Below are positions 41,247-50,598 of a stretch of DNA of 64,000 nt, in pieces. How positions within the stretch are numbered: the stretch's first letter is position 1; each line of letters starts with the position of its first letter. The notes under the pieces were generated by a model. It did no database searches and was not told the origin of the DNA. It saw only the letters and a list, made by a program, of their open reading frames with translations. The position numbers and the translations under genes were made by a program. The stretch is from the NCBI RefSeq assembly GCF_024198255.1, contig NZ_JAJVKW010000010.1, positions 372,001 through 436,000 of the forward strand, in the 5' to 3' direction. Source of the stretch: Myxococcus guangdongensis. GTDB lineage: Bacteria; Myxococcota; Myxococcia; Myxococcales; Myxococcaceae.

Positions 41247-42860
41247 TCAGCCCATCTTCTCGCGCAGGTAGCCTTCCAGTTCGGAGATGGCGACGCGCTC
41301 CTGGGCCATGGAGTCGCGGTGGCGCACGGTCACGGTGTCCTTCGTGGACGTGTCCTTCCCGTCCCCCAGCGTGTCGAAGTCCACCGTGACGCAGAAGGGC
41401 GTCCCGATTTCGTCCTGGCGCCGGTACAGCTTCCCGATGGCGCCCGTGTCGTCGTACACGACGCGCATCGAACCCGAGGACTGGAGTCGACGGCGGATGC
41501 CCTTCGCCACGTCCACGATGCCCGGGTGGTTCTTCTTCAGCGGCAACACCGCGACCTTGATCGGCGCCACGCGCGGCTTGAAGTGCAGCACCGTCCGGTA
41601 GAACTCGTCGACCACCGGGTCCACCTGGCCGCGCAGCTTCTTCGCCACCTCGATGCCCTCCGCCCCCGGCATCGACAAGAGCCCCGTGATCGACGCGAGC
41701 CGCTCACCCAACGCGCCCGCGATGCGCTCACCCTCCGCGAGCAGCGCGTTCTTCGCGTCCGCCGTGAGCTTCTCGTTGCGACTCACGGACTTGAGGAACG
41801 TGCCCAGCGCCTCCTCCACCGGCTTGAGCCGGTCCGCCGGCGCGGGCTTCACCTGCTCCTCCGCGTACGCCTCGCTCAGCACCGCGAGCACCCCGCGGTC
41901 CACGCCCGCCGACGGCTCGATGACGAACGGCACCACGTGCTGCTTCGTCTCCGCGTCGAAGTACGTGAGCTTCTCCGTGCTGTGGCTGTTGGGCGCCACG
42001 CGCGCCTTCAACCCGAGCGAGCCCTGGTCCTTGCTGTGCGAACCCAAATCGTAGTCCGTCCGGTTCGCGATGCCCTCCAGCTCCTCCAGCCCGTGCGGGA
42101 AGCGGTAGAGCAGGTCCACCGTCGCCTTCGCGTAGTGCGCCAGCTCGTTCGCCTTCTGGTGGTACGGCACCAGGTTGTCCTTGGACAACCCCACCGACAG
42201 CCACCAGTTGATGCGGTCCTCCACCCACTTCTGGTGCCACGCCTCGTCCTCGCCGGGCTTCACGAAGAACTCGATCTCCATCTGCTCGAACTCACGCACG
42301 CGGAAGATGAAGTTGCGCGGCGTGATTTCGTTGCGGAAGGACTTGCCCATCTGCGCGATGCCGAACGGCAGCTTGCGCGACGTCGAGTCGAGCACGTGCT
42401 TGAAGTTGAGGAAGATGCCCTGCGCCGTCTCGGGGCGCAGATAGGAGAAGGACTCCGGGTCCGGCACCGGCCCCACCTGCGTCTTGAACATCAGGTTGAA
42501 GGGGCGCGGCTCGGTCAGCTCCGCGGAGCCGCAGCTGGGGCACTTGCCGGCGATCTGGTCCGCGCGCCAGCGCATCTTGCAGCCCTTGCAGTCCACCATC
42601 GGGTCCACGAAGGTCTCTTCGTGCCCCGAGTAGCGCCACGTGAGCTTGTTCATGAGGATGGAGGCGTCGATGCCCTCCATGTCCTCGCGCTCCCAGACGT
42701 TGGCGCGCCACCAGGCCAGCTTCAGGTTGTTCTTCAGCTCGACGCCGAGCGGACCGTAGTCGTACGTACCCTGCAGGCCCCCGTAGATGGCGGAGCCCGG
42801 GAAGATGAAGCCCCGGCGCTTGGACAGGGAAACCAGCTGCTCCATCGTCTGTGCGGCCAT
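41247..42860 (-). CDS. glyS: Glycyl-tRNA synthetase (dimeric, class II)
   Basis: A 537-residue homodimeric GlyRS of the bacterial-thermophile/eukaryote type, not the alpha2beta2 kind. Class II motifs are visible: FRNEITPRNFIFRVREFEQ (motif 2 region) and EPSAGVDRGVL (motif 3). A zinc site is formed by C91, C94, C107 and C110. The C-terminal anticodon-binding domain starts at about 424 (LHFKPRVAPIKVAVLPL). Between motif 3 and that domain (about 336-423) lies an extra helical insert of roughly 85 residues that is absent from the Thermus-type enzyme. It charges tRNA-Gly in the cytoplasm and is essential. Confidence 0.95.
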   Translation of the reverse strand: MAAQTMEQLVSLSKRRGFIFPGSAIYGGLQGTYDYGPLGVELKNNLKLAWWRANVWEREDMEGIDASILMNKLTWRYSGHEETFVDPMVDCKGCKMRWRADQIAGKCPSCGSAELTEPRPFNLMFKTQVGPVPDPESFSYLRPETAQGIFLNFKHVLDSTSRKLPFGIAQMGKSFRNEITPRNFIFRVREFEQMEIEFFVKPGEDEAWHQKWVEDRINWWLSVGLSKDNLVPYHQKANELAHYAKATVDLLYRFPHGLEELEGIANRTDYDLGSHSKDQGSLGLKARVAPNSHSTEKLTYFDAETKQHVVPFVIEPSAGVDRGVLAVLSEAYAEEQVKPAPADRLKPVEEALGTFLKSVSRNEKLTADAKNALLAEGERIAGALGERLASITGLLSMPGAEGIEVAKKLRGQVDPVVDEFYRTVLHFKPRVAPIKVAVLPLKKNHPGIVDVAKGIRRRLQSSGSMRVVYDDTGAIGKLYRRQDEIGTPFCVTVDFDTLGDGKDTSTKDTVTVRHRDSMAQERVAISELEGYLREKMG

Positions 42861-42925
42861 CGGCGTACGGCTCCTTCGTGAGCGGTGAGCCCCCAAGGCT
42901 ACACCGTTCCCAGGAGCGCCGGACG

Positions 42926-44764
42926 TTAGACGCGGATGGGCGGCTCGATGAGCGCCGGCGCCGTGGCCTTGGCGTCATCCGGCTCGTACGCCGGGGCGTG
43001 TGGCCCCGCATGCGTGCGCTTCCACCGGCGCGGCACCCGTTCGATACCCACCGGGTAGACGGTGAGCTGTCCCTTCTCGTCGATGTGCAGGCGCAGGAAG
43101 TTCTTCCAGTCCGGCAACGCCAACGAGATGAACGCCTCGTTCGAGTGGGCCCCGAACAGGTTGACACTCAGCCACAGGTACAACCCCATGACGAAGGGGC
43201 CCACCAGGAAGCCACCCAGGAAGGTGAGCGCGGAGGACACCAGGAACTTGCCCGCCAGGTGCGCCCAGCCCGCCGTGCAGTTGAGGCCGTCCGGCGTCAG
43301 GTCGGGGCAGATGCCCATCCCGCTGACCGCCAGATACGTGCCTCCCCACGCGACGAAGAAGGCCGCGAGGATGTGGGCCACGCCGTGCAGCGTGCCCGCG
43401 AGCCACCGGAGCTTGCCGAACGCCGAGTCCGCCAGGCCGATGAGCCCGCCGATGGTGCCCAGGCCCAGCACCATGGTCCACGGACGGCTGACCATGCTGT
43501 TGGCCACGGCCATGATGACGTCGCCCAATTGAGAGAAGCCCAGCGAGCCCACCTCCGCGTACGCGGCCAGCGCGAGCAGCAGGTACAGCGCGCCCGTCAT
43601 CAGGCCGAACAGCGGGCTGTAGCGGATGAGGAACAGGTTCTTTCGCGCGAGCGCTCGCGAGGTGCGCTCATCGGGGAAGCTCTTCTCCAGCCGGTAGCCG
43701 TCGCGCAGCACGTGCGCCTTGGGGGCGTGCGTGGGGTGCATGAAGGCGCCGCCGCCGCCGGCCGTGATTTTCTGTCGGCCCGCGGGGTCCTCGTGCCGGC
43801 GGTAGTGGTGCAAGTCACCGGCGAGGAAGATGCTGATGCGTCGGCCGAGCACCTTCTCCTGGAGGTACTCCAGGTTGTTCTCCAGGTAGCTGCCCTTGCG
43901 CCGCTGCGTGGCGGCGAGAATCCACGCGGGCTCGGCGTTGCACAGGATGACGCGGTCGTCGGGGCCCATGCTGTCGGCCACCTGGCGGAAGTACTCCACC
44001 TGGGGCACGTCGATGTCGCTGTTGAGCTGTACGTCCGTGCCGATGAGCCACCAGCGCTGCGGCAGCTTGAGCGCGAAGTAGCTGCGGCTCTGCCGCGTGC
44101 GCCGTCCGGCAATCCAGCGGTTGGCGCAGAACAGCCGCATGAAGGCGGACAGGCCGTCGTACCAGTCGTGGTTGCCCGGGATGACGAACAGGTCCGGATT
44201 GGGCGCGACGGAGCGCCGCATGGCTGCCTCGTATGGCTGGATGAGGCGCTCCTCGTAGGCCTCGCGGCTGGCGCCGGGGTACACGCCGTCGCCGCCGAAG
44301 ATGAGGACGCGGCCGCGCTCGGTCTCGAACTCGCCGACGCGGGGCTGACCGCGCACGGGCAGCTTCAGCTGGGGCAGCGCGAGCAGCCGCGCCACCGAGT
44401 ACGTGGAGTCCCAGCCGTCGCCGGTGTCGGAGACGTAGTCGAGCCAGAAGTCTCCCTCGGGGCGCGTCTCCTCGGAGTAGTCGAAGTAGGGGACCTGCGG
44501 GCGCACCACGGCCTCGATGAGGCGATGGTCCGCGCGGGCGCCGAAGACGGCGGCGACGACGGCGTCCAGGCCCGTGCGAATCAGCTGCGAGGGGTGCAGC
44601 CAGCGCACCATGGGGGCGTGGCGCTGGGGGTGGGTGGCCGTGCCGCTGTCGGAGATGAGCGCCGTCTCGTTGCGGGAGGGGACGAGGTGAGGGCGCTCGA
44701 CCGAGGGCACATCGGAGGGTTCGTTCCGCTGGCGCGCCGCCGAGGATTCGCGCTCAGCGGCCAT
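42926..44764 (-). CDS. Metallophosphoesterase with C-terminal membrane domain
   Basis: A 612-residue protein. The calcineurin-like domain (about 105-370) has its metal-site motifs in order: VSDTGDGWD, FGGDGVYP, PGNHDWYDG and LAGDLHHY. The C-terminal half carries about five membrane helices between residues 395 and 550, then a soluble end. No signal peptide, so the phosphoesterase domain is expected in the cytoplasm at the membrane. It overlaps the upstream cupin gene by 11 bases and is probably co-expressed with it. Substrate unknown. Confidence 0.85.
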   Translation of the reverse strand: MAAERESSAARQRNEPSDVPSVERPHLVPSRNETALISDSGTATHPQRHAPMVRWLHPSQLIRTGLDAVVAAVFGARADHRLIEAVVRPQVPYFDYSEETRPEGDFWLDYVSDTGDGWDSTYSVARLLALPQLKLPVRGQPRVGEFETERGRVLIFGGDGVYPGASREAYEERLIQPYEAAMRRSVAPNPDLFVIPGNHDWYDGLSAFMRLFCANRWIAGRRTRQSRSYFALKLPQRWWLIGTDVQLNSDIDVPQVEYFRQVADSMGPDDRVILCNAEPAWILAATQRRKGSYLENNLEYLQEKVLGRRISIFLAGDLHHYRRHEDPAGRQKITAGGGGAFMHPTHAPKAHVLRDGYRLEKSFPDERTSRALARKNLFLIRYSPLFGLMTGALYLLLALAAYAEVGSLGFSQLGDVIMAVANSMVSRPWTMVLGLGTIGGLIGLADSAFGKLRWLAGTLHGVAHILAAFFVAWGGTYLAVSGMGICPDLTPDGLNCTAGWAHLAGKFLVSSALTFLGGFLVGPFVMGLYLWLSVNLFGAHSNEAFISLALPDWKNFLRLHIDEKGQLTVYPVGIERVPRRWKRTHAGPHAPAYEPDDAKATAPALIEPPIRV

Positions 44765-45725
44765 GAGGAGCGCTCTCCCGGGGGCCCTGCATGAAGCGCT
44801 GCTCGGGGCCCGGGCCCGCGTAGACCTGCACGGCCTTGAACGGTGCGCCGGGAGACACGACGCGCGCGGAGTGCTTCGCGCCCGCGGGGATGTAGACGGC
44901 GTCGCCCTTGCTCACGCGCAAGGTCTGTCCGGCCACCGTCATGTCCGCGGCGCCGTCCTCGATGTAGAGAATCTCCGCGCTCGTGTCGTGCGTGTGCTCG
45001 GGGACCTCGCCGCCGGGCTGGAGCTCGAGGAGTGTCAGTGATGCGGCGGTGGCGCCCGTGGACTCGTTCAGGAAGAGCGTCGCGCGGCCCTTGCCGTTCG
45101 CGATGATGTGGCGCGGAGCCTCGGTGGCGGTGACGCGGTGGCGCACCGTGGGCTTCGCGTCCGTGGGGCGCGTGTTCGGCGCGGCGGAGCCGGGCGCGGT
45201 GGTGCTCGGCGCGGAGCTTGGTGTGGAAGTACCCGGCGCAGCGGAGCCGGGAGCGGCTGTGCTCGGCGTGGAGCCTGCCGGCGAGGCGGACCAGCGTTGC
45301 GCGGCGATGCTCGGTGCCGCGGTCCTCGGCGCCGCAGTCCAGTGCGGCGGAGTGACGTTCTGTGTGGACGAGGTCGGGACCGAGGTCTCGGTCGCGGCGA
45401 GGCCCGCTGAGACAGTCCCGACGGACCACCGTTGCGCGGTGATGCTCGGCGCGACGGTGCTCGGCGCGGCGGTCCATGCAGGCGAGGTGACACCTGGCGT
45501 GGACGATGCCGGTGCGACGGGGCGCGGCGCTGTGTCCGCGACGGATTCCGGGCTCGCGACCCAGCGTCGCGCGGTGATGTTCGGTGAGACGGTCCACTCG
45601 GGCACGGAGCTGAAGCGAGCCCCCGTCACGGCCGGGACCTCCGAGGAGGCCTCACTCGCCCAGGCGGGCGGGTTGATACCGAGGCCCGTGAGGGCCAGCG
45701 CGGAAATCAGGAGTCGTGGACTCAT
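44754..45725 (-). CDS. Exported cupin protein with Pro/Ala/Ser/Thr-rich repeats
   Basis: A 323-residue protein with a signal peptide ending in WAS. Residues about 40-190 are low-complexity and contain three imperfect repeats of about 45 residues. Each has a W(T/S)xxP...ITA(Q/R)RW core. The C-terminal cupin (about 215-315) has the HxH-Glu motif in EHTHDTSAEILYIEDG and ends GDAVYIPAGAKHSARV, so a metal site is likely. It is expected in the periplasm or on the surface; the repeats may serve as a spacer. Divergent from the thioesterase gene. Confidence 0.78.
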   Translation of the reverse strand: MSPRLLISALALTGLGINPPAWASEASSEVPAVTGARFSSVPEWTVSPNITARRWVASPESVADTAPRPVAPASSTPGVTSPAWTAAPSTVAPSITAQRWSVGTVSAGLAATETSVPTSSTQNVTPPHWTAAPRTAAPSIAAQRWSASPAGSTPSTAAPGSAAPGTSTPSSAPSTTAPGSAAPNTRPTDAKPTVRHRVTATEAPRHIIANGKGRATLFLNESTGATAASLTLLELQPGGEVPEHTHDTSAEILYIEDGAADMTVAGQTLRVSKGDAVYIPAGAKHSARVVSPGAPFKAVQVYAGPGPEQRFMQGPRESAPHGR

Positions 45726-45823
45726 CGTGTTGCTGGATTATCACGACACCGGCCCCTGGCTGGAGAGCAGGCAGGCGGCGTTCTTCGTTCCCTCATGGCC
45801 TCGAGTGGGGCACCCTGCCCGCC

Positions 45824-46285
45824 ATGGCGGACCTCAGCCCCAAGGACTTCCCCGTCGTCGTCCCCTTCACCCTGCACTGGAGTGAAATGGACGCGTTCGG
45901 CCACGCGAACAACGCTCGCACCTTCACGTGGTTCGAGACCGCGCGCATCGCCTACCTCGCCCGCATCGGCATGACGGGCCCCTCGGGCGCCGGCGAGACG
46001 CGCATCCAGGGCGGCATTGGCCCCATCCTCAAGGCCACCCAGGCCGAGTACGTGCGCCCGGTCGTCTTCCCCGTGCGCCTGGTCGCCAGCGCCCGCGTCT
46101 CGCGCATCGGCACCACCTCCGTCACGCTGGAGCACGCCGTGTTCGGCGAGGAGGACGGCACGCTCTACACGAAGGGCACCGCCGTCATCGTCACCCTGGA
46201 CTACGTCAAGAACGAGCCGGTGCCGGTGCCCGCCCCCGTGCGCGCCGCCATCGAGGCGCTGGAGGGGCGGACGTTCGGCCCATGA
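45824..46285 (+). CDS. Acyl-CoA thioesterase of the 4HBT (hot-dog) family
   Basis: A 153-residue protein starting at ATG 45824. The segment WSEMDAFGHANNARTFTWFETARI contains the 4HBT catalytic layout (Asp preceding a Gly-His-x-N motif). Such proteins hydrolyse acyl-CoA or acyl-ACP thioesters in the cytoplasm. A methyltransferase gene follows 42 bases later on the same strand, probably co-transcribed. No specific pathway can be assigned. Confidence 0.85.
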   Translation: MADLSPKDFPVVVPFTLHWSEMDAFGHANNARTFTWFETARIAYLARIGMTGPSGAGETRIQGGIGPILKATQAEYVRPVVFPVRLVASARVSRIGTTSVTLEHAVFGEEDGTLYTKGTAVIVTLDYVKNEPVPVPAPVRAAIEALEGRTFGP

Positions 46286-46327
46286 GTCCTCCGGCCGTCA
46301 CCAGGACGCACGTCGAGGTGCGCGCGC

Positions 46328-47098
46328 ATGGCTGAGTCCGTGCTCGAGTTCTACCAGGGGCTCGCCGAGGAGTATCACCTGCTCTTCGCCAACTGGGCCC
46401 AGACGGTGGAGCGCCAGGGCGCCGCGTTGGACGCGCTGCTGCGTCGTTGTGGCGCGCCGCCGCCGCGTCGGGTGCTGGATTGCGCGTGTGGCATCGGCAC
46501 GCAGGCGCTGGGGCTCGCGGGGCGCGGTTACGTGGTGCACGCCACGGACCTGAGCCCCGCCGCCGTGGCCCGCGCCGAGCGCGAGGCGCGCACCCTGGGC
46601 GTCACCCTCACCACGGGCGTCGCGGACATGCGGACGCTGGACACGCAGGTGTCGGGGATGTTCCAGGTGGTGCTCGCGTTCGACAACGCGGTGCCACACC
46701 TGCTCACGGATGAGGACTTGGACGCCGCCGCGCATGCGATGGCCTCGAAGCTCGCGCCGGGGGGCCTGCTGGCGCTGAGCGTGCGCGACTACGACGCGTT
46801 GATGGCGCAGCAGCCGCGCTTCACCTCGGAGCGGGTGCTCGACGCGCCCGAGGGCCGGCGGATTCTCTTCCAGGTCTGGGATTGGGCCGCCGACGGCAGG
46901 ACGTACACGGTCCACCAGTTCATCCTGCGCCCCGAGGGCAAGGGCTGGCAGGCCACGGAGCACACCGGCGTGTACCGCGCGCTCCAGCGGGTGGAGGTGG
47001 AGGGCGCGATGACACGGGCGGGGCTCGTCGACACGCGGTGGTACTCGCCGGAGGAGACGGGCTTCTATCAGCCCATCCTCACCGCGCGCAGGCCGTGA
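46328..47098 (+). CDS. SAM-dependent methyltransferase (class I)
   Basis: A 256-residue protein. Motif I is VLDCACGIGTQALGLA and motif II (acidic) is ATDLSP. The following GVADMRTLD and VVLAFDNAVPHLL match the small-molecule methyltransferase layout (glycine/sarcosine methyltransferase-like). Substrate unknown. It lies behind the thioesterase; its stop is 3 bases from that of the convergent gene. Confidence 0.82.
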   Translation: MAESVLEFYQGLAEEYHLLFANWAQTVERQGAALDALLRRCGAPPPRRVLDCACGIGTQALGLAGRGYVVHATDLSPAAVARAEREARTLGVTLTTGVADMRTLDTQVSGMFQVVLAFDNAVPHLLTDEDLDAAAHAMASKLAPGGLLALSVRDYDALMAQQPRFTSERVLDAPEGRRILFQVWDWAADGRTYTVHQFILRPEGKGWQATEHTGVYRALQRVEVEGAMTRAGLVDTRWYSPEETGFYQPILTARRP

Positions 47099-47101
47099 GG
47101 C

Positions 47102-48244
47102 TCAGCCGCTGCGGCGGACCTCGGCGGGGGCGTTGGGGTGGCGGGTGAGGAGCAGGCGCAGCTGCGGCTGCCTTCGCACGGCCTCCTGCTTGAGCAGGTG
47201 GGCGATGAGGGCCGGGGGCGCGGCGCTCCAGCGCGCGATGTTCTGGATGAGCATGGGCGAGCGGTAGGTGCGTCCGCACAACATCGACGCCGTCTTCCCA
47301 TCCACGGACATGCCGATGAGCGACGCGAGCGCGCGGCCCTCGGTGTTGAGGATGAGCTCCACCTTCTCCTCGGCGGGGCCGGTGGTGAAGCGCTGACGGA
47401 GCACCTCGCGCGACGAGCGCCGCGTGGACTCGGGGACGTCGCGGTCCACCGTCACCTTGTACAGCTCCATCAACCGACGCGCGCTCCAGAGCCTGCGGAA
47501 CAGGCTGACGGGGAGCTGCGGGTTGCGCACGAGCCAGCGCCGCACGCCCATGTCCGCCGCGAAGGCCGCGCGGGCACAGAGCGACTCCAGTCCCACGGGG
47601 TTGCGGTGGTTGCGCGCGATGAGGCGCGCATGGGCGAGCCCGACGCGGGGATTCTCCATCACCGCCTTGATGATGGAGGGCAGCGGGTCGAAGCACAGCG
47701 CGGACAGCTCCGGGTCCTGCGCGGTGTGCGCCAGCGCGACACGTTGGTCCTCGGGTTGCGGATGCAACCGCGTCTCGAAGAGCTGCCGGAAGTTGCCGAG
47801 CGCCACTTCGGGCACGTCCTCGGCGTCGGAGTCCTGGGGCTCGGGCGCGGCGGCGTCGGACTCGGAGGTCTCCAGGACGTCGACTTCGCCCGCATCGGCC
47901 TCCTGGGGGAGCAGCTCGAGCGTGGGCAGCTCTTCTTCTTGAAGTGGTGCGTGGGCCGCGAGCGGCTCATAGCCGGGGCTCACGGTGGGGGCTCGCGTCG
48001 GTGCGGGTGGGACACGAGGGGCCACCGGGGTGGCGGGGGCCGTGGCGACGGGGAGCAGGGCGCCCTGGGAGACGAGCCGGGTGAGGATGCCCTGGAGTCG
48101 CTCGGGAGGCAGGCCGGTGAGCGCGGGGAGGTTCCTGGCCGCCGTGGCGCCGTCGAGCCGGGAGAGCACGAAGCCCTCCTCCGGGCTGAGCACCAACGTG
48201 CGCAGGTCCACCGTCGGGTTCGGCTTGGGAATCCAATCCGTCAT
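47102..48244 (-). CDS. Hypothetical protein with N-terminal winged-helix-like and C-terminal helical-repeat regions
   Basis: A 380-residue cytoplasmic protein read from ATG 48244. Residues about 20-75 (LVLSPEEGFVLSRLDG, LPPERLQGILTRLVSQGALL) look like the winged helix seen in myxobacterial DUF4388/PATAN-type proteins. A Pro/Glu-rich linker follows. The C-terminal half is all-helical with repeated motifs (NPRVGLAHARLIARN, NPQLPVSLFRRLW, HPNAPAEVRRSG) spaced like HEAT-type repeats. It may bind protein partners; no function is assigned. The open frame extends far upstream but only as an opposite-strand shadow. Confidence 0.65.
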   Translation of the reverse strand: MTDWIPKPNPTVDLRTLVLSPEEGFVLSRLDGATAARNLPALTGLPPERLQGILTRLVSQGALLPVATAPATPVAPRVPPAPTRAPTVSPGYEPLAAHAPLQEEELPTLELLPQEADAGEVDVLETSESDAAAPEPQDSDAEDVPEVALGNFRQLFETRLHPQPEDQRVALAHTAQDPELSALCFDPLPSIIKAVMENPRVGLAHARLIARNHRNPVGLESLCARAAFAADMGVRRWLVRNPQLPVSLFRRLWSARRLMELYKVTVDRDVPESTRRSSREVLRQRFTTGPAEEKVELILNTEGRALASLIGMSVDGKTASMLCGRTYRSPMLIQNIARWSAAPPALIAHLLKQEAVRRQPQLRLLLTRHPNAPAEVRRSG

Positions 48245-48487
48245 TGCTCCCGAGTCTCCCACGACCCGTGGACGAGGTGGAGGGGCGGGTGTCCTCGGAG
48301 CGCTTCGGTGCGCAGCGGGCGGAAAACTGCGGAGTCGACGGCCGCGAGACGTCCGATTCCGTTCAGGCCTCCGGAGTCCGCCTGGTCGCCTGGCGGCCCT
48401 GCCCTCGGGGGCTGGAGGGGGGCGACGGGCGGTTCCTGACGCACGGCGGGTTGACGTCGAGCCCCTGTCTGGACACAACTTCACTTC

Positions 48488-48886
48488 ATGTCCAAGCCCA
48501 CCCTCCAGACCTATGCCGAGTTCTGGCCGTTCTACCTGCGTGAGCACTCGCTGCCGGTGACGCGCCGGTTCCACTTCGTGGGCACCAGCCTGGGCGTGGC
48601 CACGGGCATCGCGGCCATCTCCACGGGCCGTGGGGCGCTGATTCCAGCGGCCCTGGTTGCGGCGTACGGCTTCGCATGGTTCAGCCACTTCTTCATCGAG
48701 AAGAACAAGCCGGCGAGCTTCAAGTACCCGCTGTGGTCGTTCATCTCGGACTTCCGGATGGCGGGGCTGATGGCCGTGGGCCAGATTGATGCGCACATGG
48801 AGCGCGCCTTCGCCAACGGTGAGCAGGGCACGGGCGCCAACAGCATGGCCCCCGCGCCCCAGCCGGCGGCGCAGCAGGCCCGCTGA
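48488..48886 (+). CDS. DUF962 (Mpo1-like) membrane protein
   Basis: A 132-residue protein with the family signature: FWPFYLREHSLPVTRRFHFVGT at the N-terminus, then hydrophobic segments and WFSHFFIEKNKPASFKYPLWS. DUF962 includes yeast Mpo1, a dioxygenase for 2-hydroxy fatty acids that uses conserved histidines. The equivalent histidines (H19, H29, H67) are present, so a similar lipid reaction is possible (inference). A hairpin follows directly. Confidence 0.85.
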   Translation: MSKPTLQTYAEFWPFYLREHSLPVTRRFHFVGTSLGVATGIAAISTGRGALIPAALVAAYGFAWFSHFFIEKNKPASFKYPLWSFISDFRMAGLMAVGQIDAHMERAFANGEQGTGANSMAPAPQPAAQQAR

Positions 48887-48894
48887 GAGTCCCG

Positions 48895-48917
48895 GGGGCC
48901 CGTTGTCGGCGGGCCCC
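48895..48917 (+). terminator. Terminator hairpin after the DUF962 gene
   Basis: Perfect 8-bp stem GGGGCCCG / CGGGCCCC with a 7-base loop, 9 bases past the stop. Confidence 0.5.
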
Positions 48918-49132
48918 GTCCCCGGGTGGATGACGGCGGGTGCGTGGGCCCTTGGGGGGCTCCGCCCGCGCGTGTCGTCTCCCAAGTTGAACGTTGGACA
49001 GGACGCCGCCCCGCACACGAAGCGCGGGCGCTCCATCAGAGTTGCGCTAGATTGCCCGGGCCCTTTACAGCAACCCCCTTTCTTCACCTGGGGCGCGCCT
49101 GGCGCCCCCTCTCTTCGCGAGTCGCTCGACCC

Positions 49133-49855
49133 ATGGGACGCATTTTCGAGACACGCAAGGCCACGATGATGGCCCGCTGGAACAAGATGGCGAAGGTCTT
49201 CACGCGCATCAGCAAGGACATTGCGATCGCGGTGAAGTCCGGCGGGCCGAACCCGGACTCGAACTCCACGTTGCGGCGGGTGTTGCAGAACGCGCGCGCG
49301 GCGAACATGCCGAAGGACAAGGTCGAGGCGGCCATCAAGCGCGCCAGCGGCCAGACGGCGACGCAGTACGAAATCGTCCTCTACGAGGGCTATGCGCCGC
49401 ACGGCATCGCGCTGTTGGTGGAGACGGCCACGGACAACGTGGTGCGCACGGTGGCGAACGTGCGGATGCACTTCAACCAGAACTCCGGGAACATGGGTAG
49501 CACGGGCAGCGTGGCGTTCATGTTCAAGCGGATGGGGGTGTTCCGGTTGAACCCGGAGGGCCTCAACCAGGATGAGCTGGAGCTGGAGCTCATCGACCAC
49601 GGGTTGCAGGAGATGGGCGAGGGCACGGGCGAGAAGGGTGAGAAGCAGCTCATCATCCGGTGTGACTTCGCCGACTTCGGCAAGCTCCAGGCGGCCATCG
49701 AGGCGAAGGGGCTGGCGCCCATCTCCGCCGACTCCGAGTACATCCCGGAGAACCTCATCGAGCTGCCCGAGGACAAGGCCACCGAGGTGCTGGAGCTCGT
49801 CGACGCCATGGAGCAGGACGACGACGTCCAGCGCGTGTTCCACAACCTGGGCTGA
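49133..49855 (+). CDS. YebC/PmpR family translation/transcription factor
   Basis: A 240-residue protein. It starts GRIFETRKATMMARWNKMAK, a slightly altered form of the usual YebC start, and keeps SGGPNPDSNSTLRRVLQNAR, EIVLYEGYAPHGIALL and ADSEYIPEN. YebC proteins were named as regulators but recent work shows that some relieve ribosome stalling on proline stretches. This is the shorter-N-terminus branch, with FETRK instead of GHSKW; myxobacteria often carry several paralogues. Confidence 0.9.
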   Translation: MGRIFETRKATMMARWNKMAKVFTRISKDIAIAVKSGGPNPDSNSTLRRVLQNARAANMPKDKVEAAIKRASGQTATQYEIVLYEGYAPHGIALLVETATDNVVRTVANVRMHFNQNSGNMGSTGSVAFMFKRMGVFRLNPEGLNQDELELELIDHGLQEMGEGTGEKGEKQLIIRCDFADFGKLQAAIEAKGLAPISADSEYIPENLIELPEDKATEVLELVDAMEQDDDVQRVFHNLG

Positions 49856-49928
49856 GCCGTCCACCAGGCCCGGGACGGAAGCGGGCGCTCGTCATGCGCG
49901 CCCCCCGTCGCCGGGCCTTCTGCTGTCC

Positions 49929-50420
49929 TCACGGCTTCACGTTGTAGGTCTTGCGGATGACCGTGCCTCCGCGGTCGATGGCCACCACCACGCGCTTCGC
50001 CGTGTCGAGCTGGGCGTAGGCCTCCAGCGCCTTCTCTGGCGTCTCCAGCGTGATGCCATTGATGCTCTGCACCACGTCCCGCTCCTGGAACCCGAGTTTC
50101 TCGTAGATGGAACCGGGACGCACGGCGAAGAGCTTGAACCCCACCGCCTTGCCGTCCTTGAACGAGGGCACGAACCGCGCATCCCCGCTCTGCGTGCACG
50201 TCTTCTCGTGCTCCGCCTTCGCGTTGCGCCGCACCGAGTACGTGTTCTCCCCCGTCGCCTTCACCTCCAGGTCTTCGGGCCCGTGCGAGAGCGCCTGGAC
50301 GAAGTTCGGCGCCGCCTGGGGGACATCCACCGGCGGACTCGCCAACGAGACGAACGGCGCGCTCGCCAGGATGAAGGCACTGCCCCACTGACACACCTGC
50401 TTGCGGAATGAGCAACTCAT
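49929..50420 (-). CDS. Exported PDZ domain protein (GspC-like C-terminus)
   Basis: A 163-residue protein from ATG 50420 with AAGGAGG upstream. It has a signal peptide (SAFILASAPFVSLAS). The C-terminal 90 residues form a PDZ domain (FKLFAVRPGSIYEKLGFQERDVVQSINGI, then KRVVVAIDRGGTVIRKTY), nearly identical in layout to the PDZ part of GspC of type II secretion systems. The rest of GspC and all other Gsp genes are absent here, so it is a stand-alone periplasmic PDZ protein. Confidence 0.8.
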   Translation of the reverse strand: MSCSFRKQVCQWGSAFILASAPFVSLASPPVDVPQAAPNFVQALSHGPEDLEVKATGENTYSVRRNAKAEHEKTCTQSGDARFVPSFKDGKAVGFKLFAVRPGSIYEKLGFQERDVVQSINGITLETPEKALEAYAQLDTAKRVVVAIDRGGTVIRKTYNVKP

Positions 50421-50598
50421 CGTGTCCTGCCTCCTTCCCCATCGCGGGGATGCACAGGACAAAAGCAATCACGATGCCAAAGCACGTCCTCGCTCGGAGG
50501 CCCACGCCGCACGTGCGCCAACGTATCTCCACCCAGGCCTGTCCTGTCATCCCCTCGCGTCCGCACGATGACAGCTTGTCGCTCGCGCCGCGCGACCC

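Noticed and set aside
47102..49864. 920-codon minus-strand frame
   Set aside because: Only 47102-48244 has protein-like sequence and a plausible start. The upstream part is antisense to the DUF962 and YebC genes.
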